Assembly (NCBI GenBank): GCA_913040765.1 | Contig: CAJWIA010000016.1 | Location: 1 to 13,769, forward strand | DNA: 13,769 nt | Reading direction: 5' to 3' | Source: an uncultured Anaerolineales bacterium | GTDB lineage: Bacteria > Chloroflexota > Anaerolineae > Anaerolineales > UBA11657 | In this document: one piece after another, positions 7,341 to 13,769 of the stretch | Layout of the letters: each line of letters begins with the position of its first letter | How positions within the stretch are numbered: position 1 is the first letter of the stretch | The notes under the pieces: generated by a model | The model's database searches: none | What the model saw: only the letters and a program-made list of their open reading frames with translations | What the model was told of the DNA's origin: nothing | Made by a program: the position numbers and the translations under genes

Positions 7341-7967
7341 CTACTTTGTAGAAATTCTTTCACGCAATAAATATATAGCGCGATTAAAAGCCCGAACTCT
7401 GGCAAGTAACATAATACAAATTACAGCAGCAAAGATCAACGGCTGTCGTATATCTGATTTTACTGCCCATATGTAGTGAGATACTGCCAGTACACCAGTC
7501 AAATACACGAGTTTATGTAATATCTTCCAGTACTTTCCTAATCGACGTATCCAACCATGAGTGGAGGTAATAGCTAAAGGCGCCAATGTCAAATACGCCA
7601 AAAGACCTAATACCACATATGGCTTCTTAAATACAGATAATTGCAGAAGTTCAATATCAAATCCATAATCCAAACCAATAAACACCAAAAAATGTAAGCT
7701 TGCATACATGAAGGCATACAATCCTAAACTACGGCGAAATTGAATAAGACTGTGCAAGCCAAACCATTTCCTAACTGGAGTAATAGATAGAACAAGCACC
7801 AATAGTACTAAAGCTGGTTTTCCAGTACGAATTGTGACATCTTGAATTGGATTTACACTTAGATTATCATAACTCAAGTCATAAAAAAGCATAACCAATG
7901 GCAATAACGCACATATATGTAAAAGGACTCGAATATATTTGCTCATATAACTAATGACATTATCCAT
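7341..7967 (-). CDS. msrQ: MsrQ haem-binding membrane subunit of the MsrPQ methionine sulfoxide reductase
   Basis: MsrQ (YedZ) is an inner-membrane b-type haem protein of the ferric-reductase-like family that passes electrons to the molybdoenzyme MsrP. The 208-residue product has about six hydrophobic segments. It carries the family signatures FRRSLGLYAFMYASLHF (78-93) and STHGWIRRLGKYWKILHKLVY (residues 135-155), and then SHYIW (163-167). His92, His151 and His164 lie where the family places its haem ligands. The ATG at 7967 is preceded by AGGT about six bases away; a second Met at residue 8 is a possible alternative. It follows msrP by 64 bases on the same strand, the usual msrP-msrQ order, so the two are probably one operon. 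Confidence 0.92.
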   Translation of the reverse strand: MDNVISYMSKYIRVLLHICALLPLVMLFYDLSYDNLSVNPIQDVTIRTGKPALVLLVLVLSITPVRKWFGLHSLIQFRRSLGLYAFMYASLHFLVFIGLDYGFDIELLQLSVFKKPYVVLGLLAYLTLAPLAITSTHGWIRRLGKYWKILHKLVYLTGVLAVSHYIWAVKSDIRQPLIFAAVICIMLLARVRAFNRAIYLLRERISTK

Positions 7968-8031
7968 AGAACTACCTAATTTAGTGAAACAAAATAATCT
8001 GTGGTATTTAGCGAAACCATCTTAGTAAATT

Positions 8032-8982
8032 CTAAAAATTATGTTGTAAATCCATATTAGAATAAAGGTGATCAACTTGTTCTGCATAACCATTGAATAG
8101 CAATGTGTCTCTGCGTCCCAATTCACCTATGCGTCTCTCAGTATCCTGTGACCACCGTGGGTGATGCACATTTGGATTGACATTAGCATAAAACCCATAC
8201 TCATTGGGAGCTGCTTTCATCCACAATGTTATGGGCTGTTGATCAACCAAATCTATGCGGACAATACTCTTGATACTTTTAAAACCATATTTCCAAGGCA
8301 CAACCAACCTCAAAGGAGCACCATTTTGAGGTAGCAGTGTACGCCCATAAATACCTGTGGCTAGTATAGTCAAATCATGAAATGCTTCGTCAAGACGAAG
8401 TCCTTCAACATACGGCCATGAGTACCACCCATCGTTCTGTCCTGGTAACTGTACCGGATCATACAAAGTTTCAAATCGAACATAACGCGCATTCATTGTG
8501 GGTTCAACTTCATCCAGCAATCGCTTTAATGGAAAGCCCATCCAAGGAACAACCATGGACCAGCCTTCCACACAACGCAGCCGATAAACACGTTCCTCCT
8601 GGTCAAACTTGGTTAACAGATTTTCAATCTGGTACCGACCTGGATTCTTGACCAATCCACCGACATCTATCTCCCATGGCGTTATCTTAAAATCCTGTGC
8701 CATTGCAGCAACCCGTTCTTTATTGACTGAAAATTCATAGAAATTATTGTAGTTAGCAATCGATGTATAGTTTGTCCAACTATCACCCAGTTCATCTACA
8801 TCAGTACTTATATTGCCTGCATCTAAGCTCGTATCAGTAGAGTCACTTTGCCTAGAACAAGCAGCCATCATTGCTGCTCCTACTGCAATTTTGCTAGCAC
8901 TTGACATAAACTTGCGTCTCGATACATATATATGCTCAGGGGTAATCTCCGAGGAACGAATGGTTTGCATATTCAATTTCAT
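8032..8982 (-). CDS. msrP: MsrP catalytic subunit, Tat-exported molybdopterin methionine sulfoxide reductase
   Basis: MsrP (YedY) reduces methionine sulfoxide in envelope proteins using a molybdopterin cofactor. The N-terminus carries a twin-arginine export signal, SRRKFM at 21-26, followed by a hydrophobic stretch ending in MAAC (39-42), which looks like a lipobox. The sulfite-oxidase-fold core starts near residue 95 with [34 protein letters not shown] contains Cys137, the expected molybdenum ligand. PPQNGAP-like [19 protein letters not shown], then [11 protein letters not shown] and [11 protein letters not shown], are strongly MsrP-specific, as is the ending DLQHNF. Length 316 is close to the E. 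coli protein. The ATG at 8982 has little spacing for a ribosome-binding site; Met5 (8970) is an alternative. It is divergent from the glycosyltransferase gene and heads the msrPQ pair. Confidence 0.95.
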   Translation of the reverse strand: MKLNMQTIRSSEITPEHIYVSRRKFMSSASKIAVGAAMMAACSRQSDSTDTSLDAGNISTDVDELGDSWTNYTSIANYNNFYEFSVNKERVAAMAQDFKITPWEIDVGGLVKNPGRYQIENLLTKFDQEERVYRLRCVEGWSMVVPWMGFPLKRLLDEVEPTMNARYVRFETLYDPVQLPGQNDGWYSWPYVEGLRLDEAFHDLTILATGIYGRTLLPQNGAPLRLVVPWKYGFKSIKSIVRIDLVDQQPITLWMKAAPNEYGFYANVNPNVHHPRWSQDTERRIGELGRRDTLLFNGYAEQVDHLYSNMDLQHNF

Positions 8983-8992
8983 CCAAATATTT

Positions 8993-9067
8993 ATCTAAAT
9001 TAATCTAAATATAGCACAACAAATATGTTTTTAGTGATGCAATAGTGATGCCTAAAATAGTAAAATA
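8993..9067. repeat. Three pairs of short direct repeats in the msrP/glycosyltransferase divergent region
   Basis: The 90-base divergent gap contains ATCTAAAT twice (8993-9000, 9003-9010; 10-base period). TAGTGATGC also occurs twice (9032-9040, 9043-9051; 11-base period), and TAAAATA twice (9053-9059, 9061-9067; 8-base period). The periods near one helical turn suit tandem protein-binding half-sites. The outer pairs are AT-rich and could be chance; the 9-base middle pair is the strongest. Confidence 0.6.
9061..9066 (+). promoter_or_regulatory. Possible -10 element just before the glycosyltransferase start
   Basis: TAAAAT ends six bases before the ATG at 9073. No Shine-Dalgarno sequence is seen, so a transcript starting here would be leaderless. 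No clear -35 box is present. Confidence 0.25.
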
Positions 9068-9072
9068 CTAAC

Positions 9073-10095
9073 ATGAATTCACCAAGTGTATCAATTCTGA
9101 TGCCAGTACGTAACGCAGCAAATACACTACGAGAAACGTTAGGGAGCATTCAATCTCAAACCCTGACAGATTTTGAGTTAATCGCCGTAAATGATGGGTC
9201 AGAGGATGATACAAGTAATATTTTGCATACGTACTCTATAAATGACAAAAGGATCAAAGTAGTTGACATGGTTAAGGGTGGCATAATCAAAGCACTCAAT
9301 CATGGCCTAGCACTTTCCCAAAGCAATTTTATTGCTCGAATGGACGCAGATGATTTGATACATCCTAAAAGATTGGAAATGCAACTACAACACCTACAGG
9401 ACAATCCCGGACTTAGTATCACAAGCTGCTTAGCTCAACCATTTCCTCACAATTCTTATAACAAAGGTTTTCATCGTTATGTAGATTGGCTTAATTCTTT
9501 AACAACTAGCTTGGAAATAGCTCGCGACATTTTTGTAGAGAGCCCTGTACCGCACCCATCTGTAATGCTTAGAAAGGAAGAATTACAGAGTCTCGGAAGA
9601 TACCAAGATCATGGGTGGGCGGAAGACTATGACCTTTGGCTACGCTATTTCATTGCGGGAAAACAAATTGGTAAAATACCTAAAGTTCTACTTTACTGGA
9701 GAGATCACCCAAGCCGCACGAGTCGAACAGACTCTCGATATTCAGTAGAAAATTTCCTAAAAGCCAAAGTGTATTATTTGCTGCGTGGGCCTCTATTATA
9801 TAGAGACACTATAATTATTTGGGGCGCTGGACAAATGGGAAAACGAATATCGAAGCACCTTATACGGAGCGAAGCCCCTGTAAACAGTTTTCTTGATATT
9901 AATCCCAGAAAAATCGGTCAAACACTACGTGGACGACCAATTTACTCAGCGAACCACTTGCCGACTTTATGGCAACAATCTGCCCGTCCAGTCGTTCTAG
10001 TATCAGTAGGTTCACATAGTGCCCGAAGCCTGATACGAAATAAAATGCAAAACTGGGGTTTTAATGAAACTGAAGATTATTGGTGCGTAGCCTAA
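9073..10095 (+). CDS. Family 2 glycosyltransferase with C-terminal Rossmann-like domain
   Basis: Residues 1 to about 230 form a GT-A fold of family GT2: VSILMPVRNAANTLRETLGSI at the start (residues 5-25), AVNDGSEDDTS for nucleotide-sugar binding, and MDADD at 90-94 as the metal-binding DxD motif. AEDYDLWLRY later in the domain is the usual acceptor-side ED motif. After a short link, residues 246-340 form a second unit with IIIWGAGQMGKRI, a GxGxxG dinucleotide-type loop at 251-256, resembling the N-terminal half of PglD-type sugar-modifying proteins. There are no membrane helices, so it probably acts on the cytoplasmic face in cell-surface glycan synthesis. Sugar donor and acceptor cannot be told. 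It stands alone, divergent from msrP and converging on rsmI with a 30-base gap; no capsule or O-antigen cluster surrounds it. Confidence 0.88.
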   Translation: MNSPSVSILMPVRNAANTLRETLGSIQSQTLTDFELIAVNDGSEDDTSNILHTYSINDKRIKVVDMVKGGIIKALNHGLALSQSNFIARMDADDLIHPKRLEMQLQHLQDNPGLSITSCLAQPFPHNSYNKGFHRYVDWLNSLTTSLEIARDIFVESPVPHPSVMLRKEELQSLGRYQDHGWAEDYDLWLRYFIAGKQIGKIPKVLLYWRDHPSRTSRTDSRYSVENFLKAKVYYLLRGPLLYRDTIIIWGAGQMGKRISKHLIRSEAPVNSFLDINPRKIGQTLRGRPIYSANHLPTLWQQSARPVVLVSVGSHSARSLIRNKMQNWGFNETEDYWCVA

Positions 10096-10125
10096 ACAAT
10101 GTTGTTACACATAGTACAAACCGAA

Positions 10126-10944
10126 TCAGTCCTGCAACCCAAGACTATAAACATCCTTTCGCAACCAACCACTCTTTTTAGCAACTTCTTTTGAAGCTTC
10201 AGAAAGGGTCTTTCCAGACATAGTGGCAACTTCCAACGATTGCAATACTTGAGCATTGCTCCATTTAGCAGCAAGCTCCTTTGGACAACCACCTACAACT
10301 AATGTAATTTCACCAAGTACCGAACTATTAAAATATTGTTGGGCAGATCTAACATCGCCGCGAAACATTTCCTCGTGCATCTTAGTTAATTCACGGCCCA
10401 CAGCTATAGGTCGATTTCCTAACTCTGTTTCAATATCAATAAGAGAGTCTTGAAGCCTGTGTGGTGACTCAAAAAACACCAAGGTGCGTTCTTCTGCAGA
10501 GTTATCCGCTAGCATACGTTGCCGCTCAGATGACTTGCGCGGAAGAAATCCTAGGTAAACAAAAGCATCTGTTGGCAATCCTGACACAGATAGTGCAGCT
10601 AGCAATGCTGAAGGACCTGGTATAGGACGAACTTCATAACCGGATTCTAACGCAGCTACAACCAGTTGATATCCTGGGTCTGAGATTGTTGGCATACCAC
10701 TATCAGAAACTACTGCAACATCATCACCAGACAATGCTGACAGGATGACATCAATCTTTTTTAGTTTGTTATGATCAAAATAGCTCGTTAGAGGAGTGTT
10801 TATATTAAAATAGGATAGTAATTTTTTTGTACGCCTCGTATCTTCTGCGGCCACAAGACCAACTTCGCCCAAAACACGTATTGCACGCGGACTAAGATCC
10901 TCAAGATTGCCAATCGGCGTAGCTACAATATAAAGGGTACCCAT
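10126..10944 (-). CDS. rsmI: 16S rRNA (cytidine-1402-2'-O)-methyltransferase RsmI
   Basis: RsmI uses S-adenosylmethionine to methylate the 2'-hydroxyl of C1402 in the decoding centre of 16S rRNA. The 272-residue protein has the tetrapyrrole-methylase fold. TPIGNLEDLS begins at residue 9, and AEDTRRT lies at 33-39. SDSGMPTISDPG (80-91) and IPGPSALLAAL (108-118) form the SAM pocket, and FFESPHRL and GRELTKMHEE follow in the second lobe. The C-terminal tail (SEASKEVAKKSGWLRKDVYSLG, in part) resembles the small helical domain common in the family. The ATG at 10944 has only a weak ribosome-binding sequence. It follows the anchored Pro/Thr protein gene by 18 bases and is probably the last gene of that transcript. 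Confidence 0.95.
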   Translation of the reverse strand: MGTLYIVATPIGNLEDLSPRAIRVLGEVGLVAAEDTRRTKKLLSYFNINTPLTSYFDHNKLKKIDVILSALSGDDVAVVSDSGMPTISDPGYQLVVAALESGYEVRPIPGPSALLAALSVSGLPTDAFVYLGFLPRKSSERQRMLADNSAEERTLVFFESPHRLQDSLIDIETELGNRPIAVGRELTKMHEEMFRGDVRSAQQYFNSSVLGEITLVVGGCPKELAAKWSNAQVLQSLEVATMSGKTLSEASKEVAKKSGWLRKDVYSLGLQD

Positions 10945-10962
10945 AATGACGACTCATTAGTA

Positions 10963-11631
10963 TTACTGGCTCCAGACAAAGTTGGCCAGTATCAAATTTC
11001 GATCGCAATCATCAAATGTGGTCAGTGAACGTCTCTCTGAGACTGGATTTCCAAATACATCCAATAACTGTACAGTGTACAACATGTCAGTCGCAACCGG
11101 GGAGCTGGCTAATGTGACCTCGTAACCTGCTGGCCCAAACTCAGGCTTGCTGCCAATAAGAGCATCTTTGGAGAACCCATCTGGCCCTTTCACATTAACA
11201 ATTAAATCATCCGCCGCATTACCCTGAGCGTCAAACACCGTACCAGCTACACCTAACCAGTCACACCCTAGTTCGGGATAAGCAAACTGTGTTGTATATC
11301 CTATACTACCTTCCTGCAGCACATAACTGTAAACTGAAGTGGGTTCTACAAATGAAGTTGCAGTCGGAGCAAGAGTAGGTTCAGGTGCCACCACAATTGC
11401 AGTGGGAGGAATACTGGTGTTAGTCGGCACCAAAGTGGGTATAGACGTAGGCGTTGGAATAGGTGTTTCTGTAGCCAAAACGGCTCGGACAGGCACCTGT
11501 GGTGGTGGAAATGGATTGATAAACGATTGTGGATCAACGAATATATATAGATAAATACCACCAACCATCATTGTTGCATAAAGCAGCGCGGAGGTTAGTA
11601 CATCTAATATAGAGTGTCTACGTTTACTCAT
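10963..11631 (-). CDS. Membrane-anchored protein with Pro/Thr-rich linker and small extracytoplasmic domain
   Basis: I recognise the architecture but no named function. A basic start (MSKRRH) is followed by one membrane helix at about 9-31, giving an inside-to-outside anchor. Residues 39-98 form a Pro/Thr/Val-rich linker with repeated TPIPTPT and IPTLVPT-like units, a wall- or surface-spanning style common in Chloroflexota. The C-terminal domain, about 100-222, looks like a beta-sandwich (AGTVFDAQGNAADDLIVNVKG, in part). It has just two cysteines, Cys123 in LGCDWLGVAG and Cys209 in FDDCDRN, which could form a disulfide. AGGAG seven bases before the ATG at 11631 is a strong ribosome-binding site. 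It lies 27 bases after the isomerase gene and 18 bases before rsmI, so co-transcription is likely. No catalytic motif is visible; a structural, adhesive or carbohydrate-binding role is possible. Confidence 0.8.
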   Translation of the reverse strand: MSKRRHSILDVLTSALLYATMMVGGIYLYIFVDPQSFINPFPPPQVPVRAVLATETPIPTPTSIPTLVPTNTSIPPTAIVVAPEPTLAPTATSFVEPTSVYSYVLQEGSIGYTTQFAYPELGCDWLGVAGTVFDAQGNAADDLIVNVKGPDGFSKDALIGSKPEFGPAGYEVTLASSPVATDMLYTVQLLDVFGNPVSERRSLTTFDDCDRNLILANFVWSQ

Positions 11632-11658
11632 AAACCAACTCCTGTCTTCTATAGAATA

Positions 11659-12603
11659 TTACTGGACAAATTTCTCTATTACAGCTTGCGACCTTAAATC
11701 AGCAAGCCAACTATCTAGTACAGCTCTTCTTACTACTACAGCAGCATTCGGCGTCAGTTCCCGCTGCATGTTACGATCTATGTTCTGTATTATATGAAAA
11801 CCAATCTCAGTCTCCACAATATCACCCAACTCTCCTGGTTCCAAATCAAATACTTCTGCTTCCAGCACTGGCATAGTAAGCAATCCTCTTGGAAACCACC
11901 CTAAATCTCCACCATTCAACCTTGTACTGCGATCAAGCGAATGTATAGCTGCTATGGTTGCAAAATCCGCGCCAGCAACAATTTTACTGCGCAGATCTTC
12001 CGCTTCCTCCCTAGTGGCAACTACAATATGACGTGCATTTACCTGTTCAGCATAAGTTCCGACATCATTTAGCACTAATTCCTGAATCTTCGTAGCAAGC
12101 AACTGCTCCTCCAGCTGAGACTGAAATTCCACCTCCGTGTAAATATTGTTTTCTAACCATTTATCAAATCCGGCCTGACCACCACGCGCGGATATACTGT
12201 CTGCATAAGCTTCATCTAACTGCTGCACAGTTACCGTGAAACCCTGTTCACGCGCCGCTTGACCAATCAATTCGGATAATATCAACTGCTCAAGTACATC
12301 GTAAGAATGTTTTTCGATGTTTGGAGGGATTAATTCCGATTTTCTCAGTGCTGCTTCATAACGCAATAACTCACGTTTGTATCGCTTTTCAGAAATAGAT
12401 ACAGTATTTACAGTAGCAACAAGGAGTTCATCACTTGCGACTATTGTATTAACCACTTGCGGTTCCACATACTGCTCTTTATTAATATTGTCAGCCATTG
12501 AATCATCGCTGCCTTCATTAGATATGATTTGACAGGAATTGAGCAGGCAAAAAACAATAATGCCAGTACATATAAGGTAGTAGTTTTTCAAATAAATGTA
12601 CAC
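11659..12603 (-). CDS. Parvulin-type peptidyl-prolyl isomerase lipoprotein (SurA/PrsA-like)
   Basis: This is a 314-residue extracytoplasmic foldase. A signal peptide ends in the lipobox LNSC (Cys24), predicting a lipid anchor on the outer face of the membrane. After a low-complexity acidic stretch (25-60), residues 65-180 form a helical SurA-N-like chaperone region (VLEQLILSELIGQAAREQG). Residues 189-277 form the parvulin domain: NARHIVVATREEAEDL, GADFATIAAIHSLDRST, NGGDLGWFPRG and EIGFHIIQ are its standard elements. The start is uncertain. GTG at 12603 gives MYIYLKNYY, whereas TTG at 12591 gives MKNYYLIC, a cleaner lipoprotein signal; neither has a well-placed ribosome-binding site. The reading frame stays open upstream to the ZIP stop codon. 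It follows the ZIP gene and precedes the anchored Pro/Thr protein gene on the same strand. Confidence 0.9.
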   Translation of the reverse strand: MYIYLKNYYLICTGIIVFCLLNSCQIISNEGSDDSMADNINKEQYVEPQVVNTIVASDELLVATVNTVSISEKRYKRELLRYEAALRKSELIPPNIEKHSYDVLEQLILSELIGQAAREQGFTVTVQQLDEAYADSISARGGQAGFDKWLENNIYTEVEFQSQLEEQLLATKIQELVLNDVGTYAEQVNARHIVVATREEAEDLRSKIVAGADFATIAAIHSLDRSTRLNGGDLGWFPRGLLTMPVLEAEVFDLEPGELGDIVETEIGFHIIQNIDRNMQRELTPNAAVVVRRAVLDSWLADLRSQAVIEKFVQ

Positions 12604-12608
12604 ATATA

Positions 12609-12656
12609 TTGCAAATACAGTTGCTGAGATTATACCTCCAGCAATTGTATTTGCAA
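12609..12656. repeat. 18-bp inverted repeat between the ZIP and isomerase genes
   Basis: TTGCAAATACAGTTGCTG (12609-12626) and CAGCAATTGTATTTGCAA (12639-12656) are reverse complements except at one position, around a 12-base centre. In plus-strand RNA the odd position is a G-U pair; in minus-strand RNA, the sense of both neighbouring genes, it is an A-C mismatch. On the minus strand GGAGGT (12639-12634) sits at the stem-loop junction. No U-run follows, so it is not a standard terminator. Confidence 0.85.
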
Positions 12657-12687
12657 TCTTCTTACTAACTAAATAAAGCGGAAAATA

Positions 12688-13605
12688 CTAGTGAGAATGA
12701 GCCGCTAATCCGTAGAAATCAATTAGAAATACGACAATAAGCATTATTACTGTAGCAACTACAATCTGTAATAACGCCCCACGACCTGTACTTGGATCAT
12801 GAATGTTCGGTAGAAAATCTACAGTAGCCACATACAAGAATGTACCTGCTGAGAACAAAAGAACTACACCAGTCGATAACTCATTCATGTTGCCAAGCCC
12901 ATACCAGCTAAAATATAGTGCAGCTGGAGTAGCGATAGCAAACAAAAGAATATAAAAAAGTGTGGAACGCATCGTAGCACGAAATTGCCTTACTTCATGT
13001 AAACCAAAAACACCTAAGCTGAAAGCGGCCGGTATTTTGTGAAACACAACACCAAACAATTGTGGCACTGCAACATCTAACGCGTCTGTAGCCATACCAG
13101 CTCCAATTGCTACACCATCTGTAAGGGCATGTACAGTCAGACCGATAGCGACAACACCTGATAAACTTCTGGGGTGATGAACATGAGCATGGCCATAGTC
13201 ACCTTCATGATTATGATGTTCTTCATGAATAGAGTGTCCAACTCCTAAACTTTCAATCATCATCATCACTAAGAAACCGGCCAAGACCATAACTCCTGGG
13301 CCAGCCCAACTCATTACATTTGTAATTTGTATGGAGGTTACATCATCGCCTTCTATGTGTTCGTCTACGTCATGATGTTCTTCCGAGTGATGTTCCGATG
13401 ACAACTCCATATTTTGTGCAACGATCTCAAATCCTTCAGGTATAGCAATGAGAAGTGCCGCTGCTAATAAAATACCAGCAGCAAGTCCAGTTAACCAACG
13501 AAGTGCTTTTTCATTAAGTAGTCCTTCAAGCAAGAAAGGAAGATACGCTGGAACAAAACCAGCCACAAAAGACACTGTCAACATCCAAAACAAATTATTG
13601 TTCAT
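12688..13605 (-). CDS. ZIP family metal transporter, ZIP9-like
   Basis: The 305-residue product is a ZIP (SLC39) family importer, probably for zinc or a similar divalent metal, in the cytoplasmic membrane. About eight helices are visible. VHALTDGVAIGAG (158-170) is the metal-binding helix 4, with His159 and Asp163. FHKIPAAFSLG (188-198) is helix 5. The HKxPAAF form, rather than the HExPHE of ZupT, resembles the ZIP9 branch. Two histidine-rich loops, at about 71-83 (EHHSEEHHDVDEH) and 127-144 (HEEHHNHEGDYGHAHVHH), lie either side of helix 3 and probably gather or sense metal. The ATG at 13605 is preceded by a purine-rich GAAGAGAGAA stretch. The gene begins 61 bases after an NmrA/SDR-like gene and ends in TAG 84 bases before the isomerase start. 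Specificity for Zn, Mn or Fe cannot be read from the sequence. Confidence 0.92.
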   Translation of the reverse strand: MNNNLFWMLTVSFVAGFVPAYLPFLLEGLLNEKALRWLTGLAAGILLAAALLIAIPEGFEIVAQNMELSSEHHSEEHHDVDEHIEGDDVTSIQITNVMSWAGPGVMVLAGFLVMMMIESLGVGHSIHEEHHNHEGDYGHAHVHHPRSLSGVVAIGLTVHALTDGVAIGAGMATDALDVAVPQLFGVVFHKIPAAFSLGVFGLHEVRQFRATMRSTLFYILLFAIATPAALYFSWYGLGNMNELSTGVVLLFSAGTFLYVATVDFLPNIHDPSTGRGALLQIVVATVIMLIVVFLIDFYGLAAHSH

Positions 13606-13666
13606 TTCATTTATTCTCTCTTCAGTTACTTATTAATAAACGGCCAGCATAATACAAAATTATTAT

Positions 13667-13769
13667 TTATTTTTCAAGATGATTGGTTGCAAATTCCCTG
13701 AAGGAGGTGGGGGGTCTTTGTAACAAAGTGCTTAACACATGTGAGCTACCCCAAAAACCATATAAGTCG
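13667..13769 (-). CDS. C-terminal end of a probable NmrA/SDR-type NAD(P)-binding protein (5' end outside window)
   Basis: An open frame enters from the right edge on the minus strand and runs for 33 codons to a TAA at 13667-13669. It has no start in the window, so only the tail is seen. The segment LLQRPPTSFREFATNHLEK resembles the RPPRSFxxF-type ending common in NmrA-like and atypical short-chain dehydrogenase/reductase proteins. The assignment rests on this short match alone and is tentative. Its distance of 61 bases from the ZIP start, on the same strand, would allow co-transcription. The frame is longer than the alternatives here and ends in a protein-like way, so I consider it real. Confidence 0.5.
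   Translation of the reverse strand, partial: DLYGFWGSSHVLSTLLQRPPTSFREFATNHLEK

Noticed and set aside
11391..11515. Repetitive DNA in the anchored protein gene as a tandem repeat array
   Set aside because: The periodicity comes from Pro/Thr codons of the linker and is irregular, with no exact unit repeated.
13699..13725. AAGGAGGTGGGGGG on the plus strand as a ribosome-binding site for a rightward gene
   Set aside because: The first start-like codon at about the right distance is TTG followed at once by TAA, and the strand opposite carries a plausible coding frame.
13715..13769. tRNA-like stretch on the minus strand (GGGGTAGCTCA followed by TTAAGCAC)
   Set aside because: It resembles a tRNA 5' acceptor and D-arm, but no 5-bp anticodon stem with a 7-base loop and no GGTTCGA-type T-arm follow. 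The same bases fit better as the coding end of the NmrA/SDR-like gene.

Overview
This is an AT-rich bacterial chromosomal segment (roughly 40% G+C by eye) that is almost entirely coding, on both strands. No intergenic gap exceeds about 110 bases, and there are no rRNA genes, convincing tRNAs, insertion sequences or CRISPR arrays. The gene families are mostly housekeeping. A PucC/BCD-type transporter, a membrane-anchored protein with a Pro/Thr-rich linker, and an msrPQ pair together suggest a Chloroflexota-like bacterium. That assignment is an inference from gene style, not a database result.

Layout. Positions 1-474 (+) hold the 3' end of a dihydrolipoamide dehydrogenase gene. Next comes a two-gene unit with an 8-base overlap: an unrecognised 8-helix membrane protein (561-1478, +) and a PucC/BCD-family major facilitator (1471-2769, +). 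moaA (about 2840-3844, -) converges on it and is divergent from mutS2 (3919-6306, +). metF (6361-7236, -, TTG start), msrQ (7341-7967, -) and msrP (8032-8982, -) follow. A glycosyltransferase gene with a C-terminal Rossmann domain (9073-10095, +) is divergent from msrP. The right third is a minus-strand series, read from the right edge: the 3' end of an NmrA/SDR-like gene (13667-13769), a ZIP9-like metal transporter (12688-13605), a parvulin-type peptidyl-prolyl isomerase lipoprotein (11659-12603), a membrane-anchored Pro/Thr-rich protein (10963-11631) and rsmI (10126-10944).

How the genes relate. MsrP is a molybdenum enzyme that repairs methionine sulfoxide in envelope proteins, with electrons from the haem protein MsrQ. 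MoaA makes the first intermediate of its molybdopterin cofactor. The isomerase lipoprotein and the anchored Pro/Thr protein are also envelope proteins. MetF, RsmI, MutS2 and Lpd are core metabolism and information genes.

The most unusual signals are structural. There is a perfect 17-bp inverted repeat exactly covering codons 23-34 of mutS2. A near-perfect 18-bp inverted repeat between the ZIP and isomerase genes carries a Shine-Dalgarno-like sequence at its loop without a usable start codon beside it. Three successive pairs of short direct repeats lie in the msrP/glycosyltransferase divergent promoter region, and a palindrome sits inside the putative metF promoter. I found no clear novel multigene system. 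The best candidate for undescribed biology is the membrane protein translationally coupled to the PucC-type transporter.
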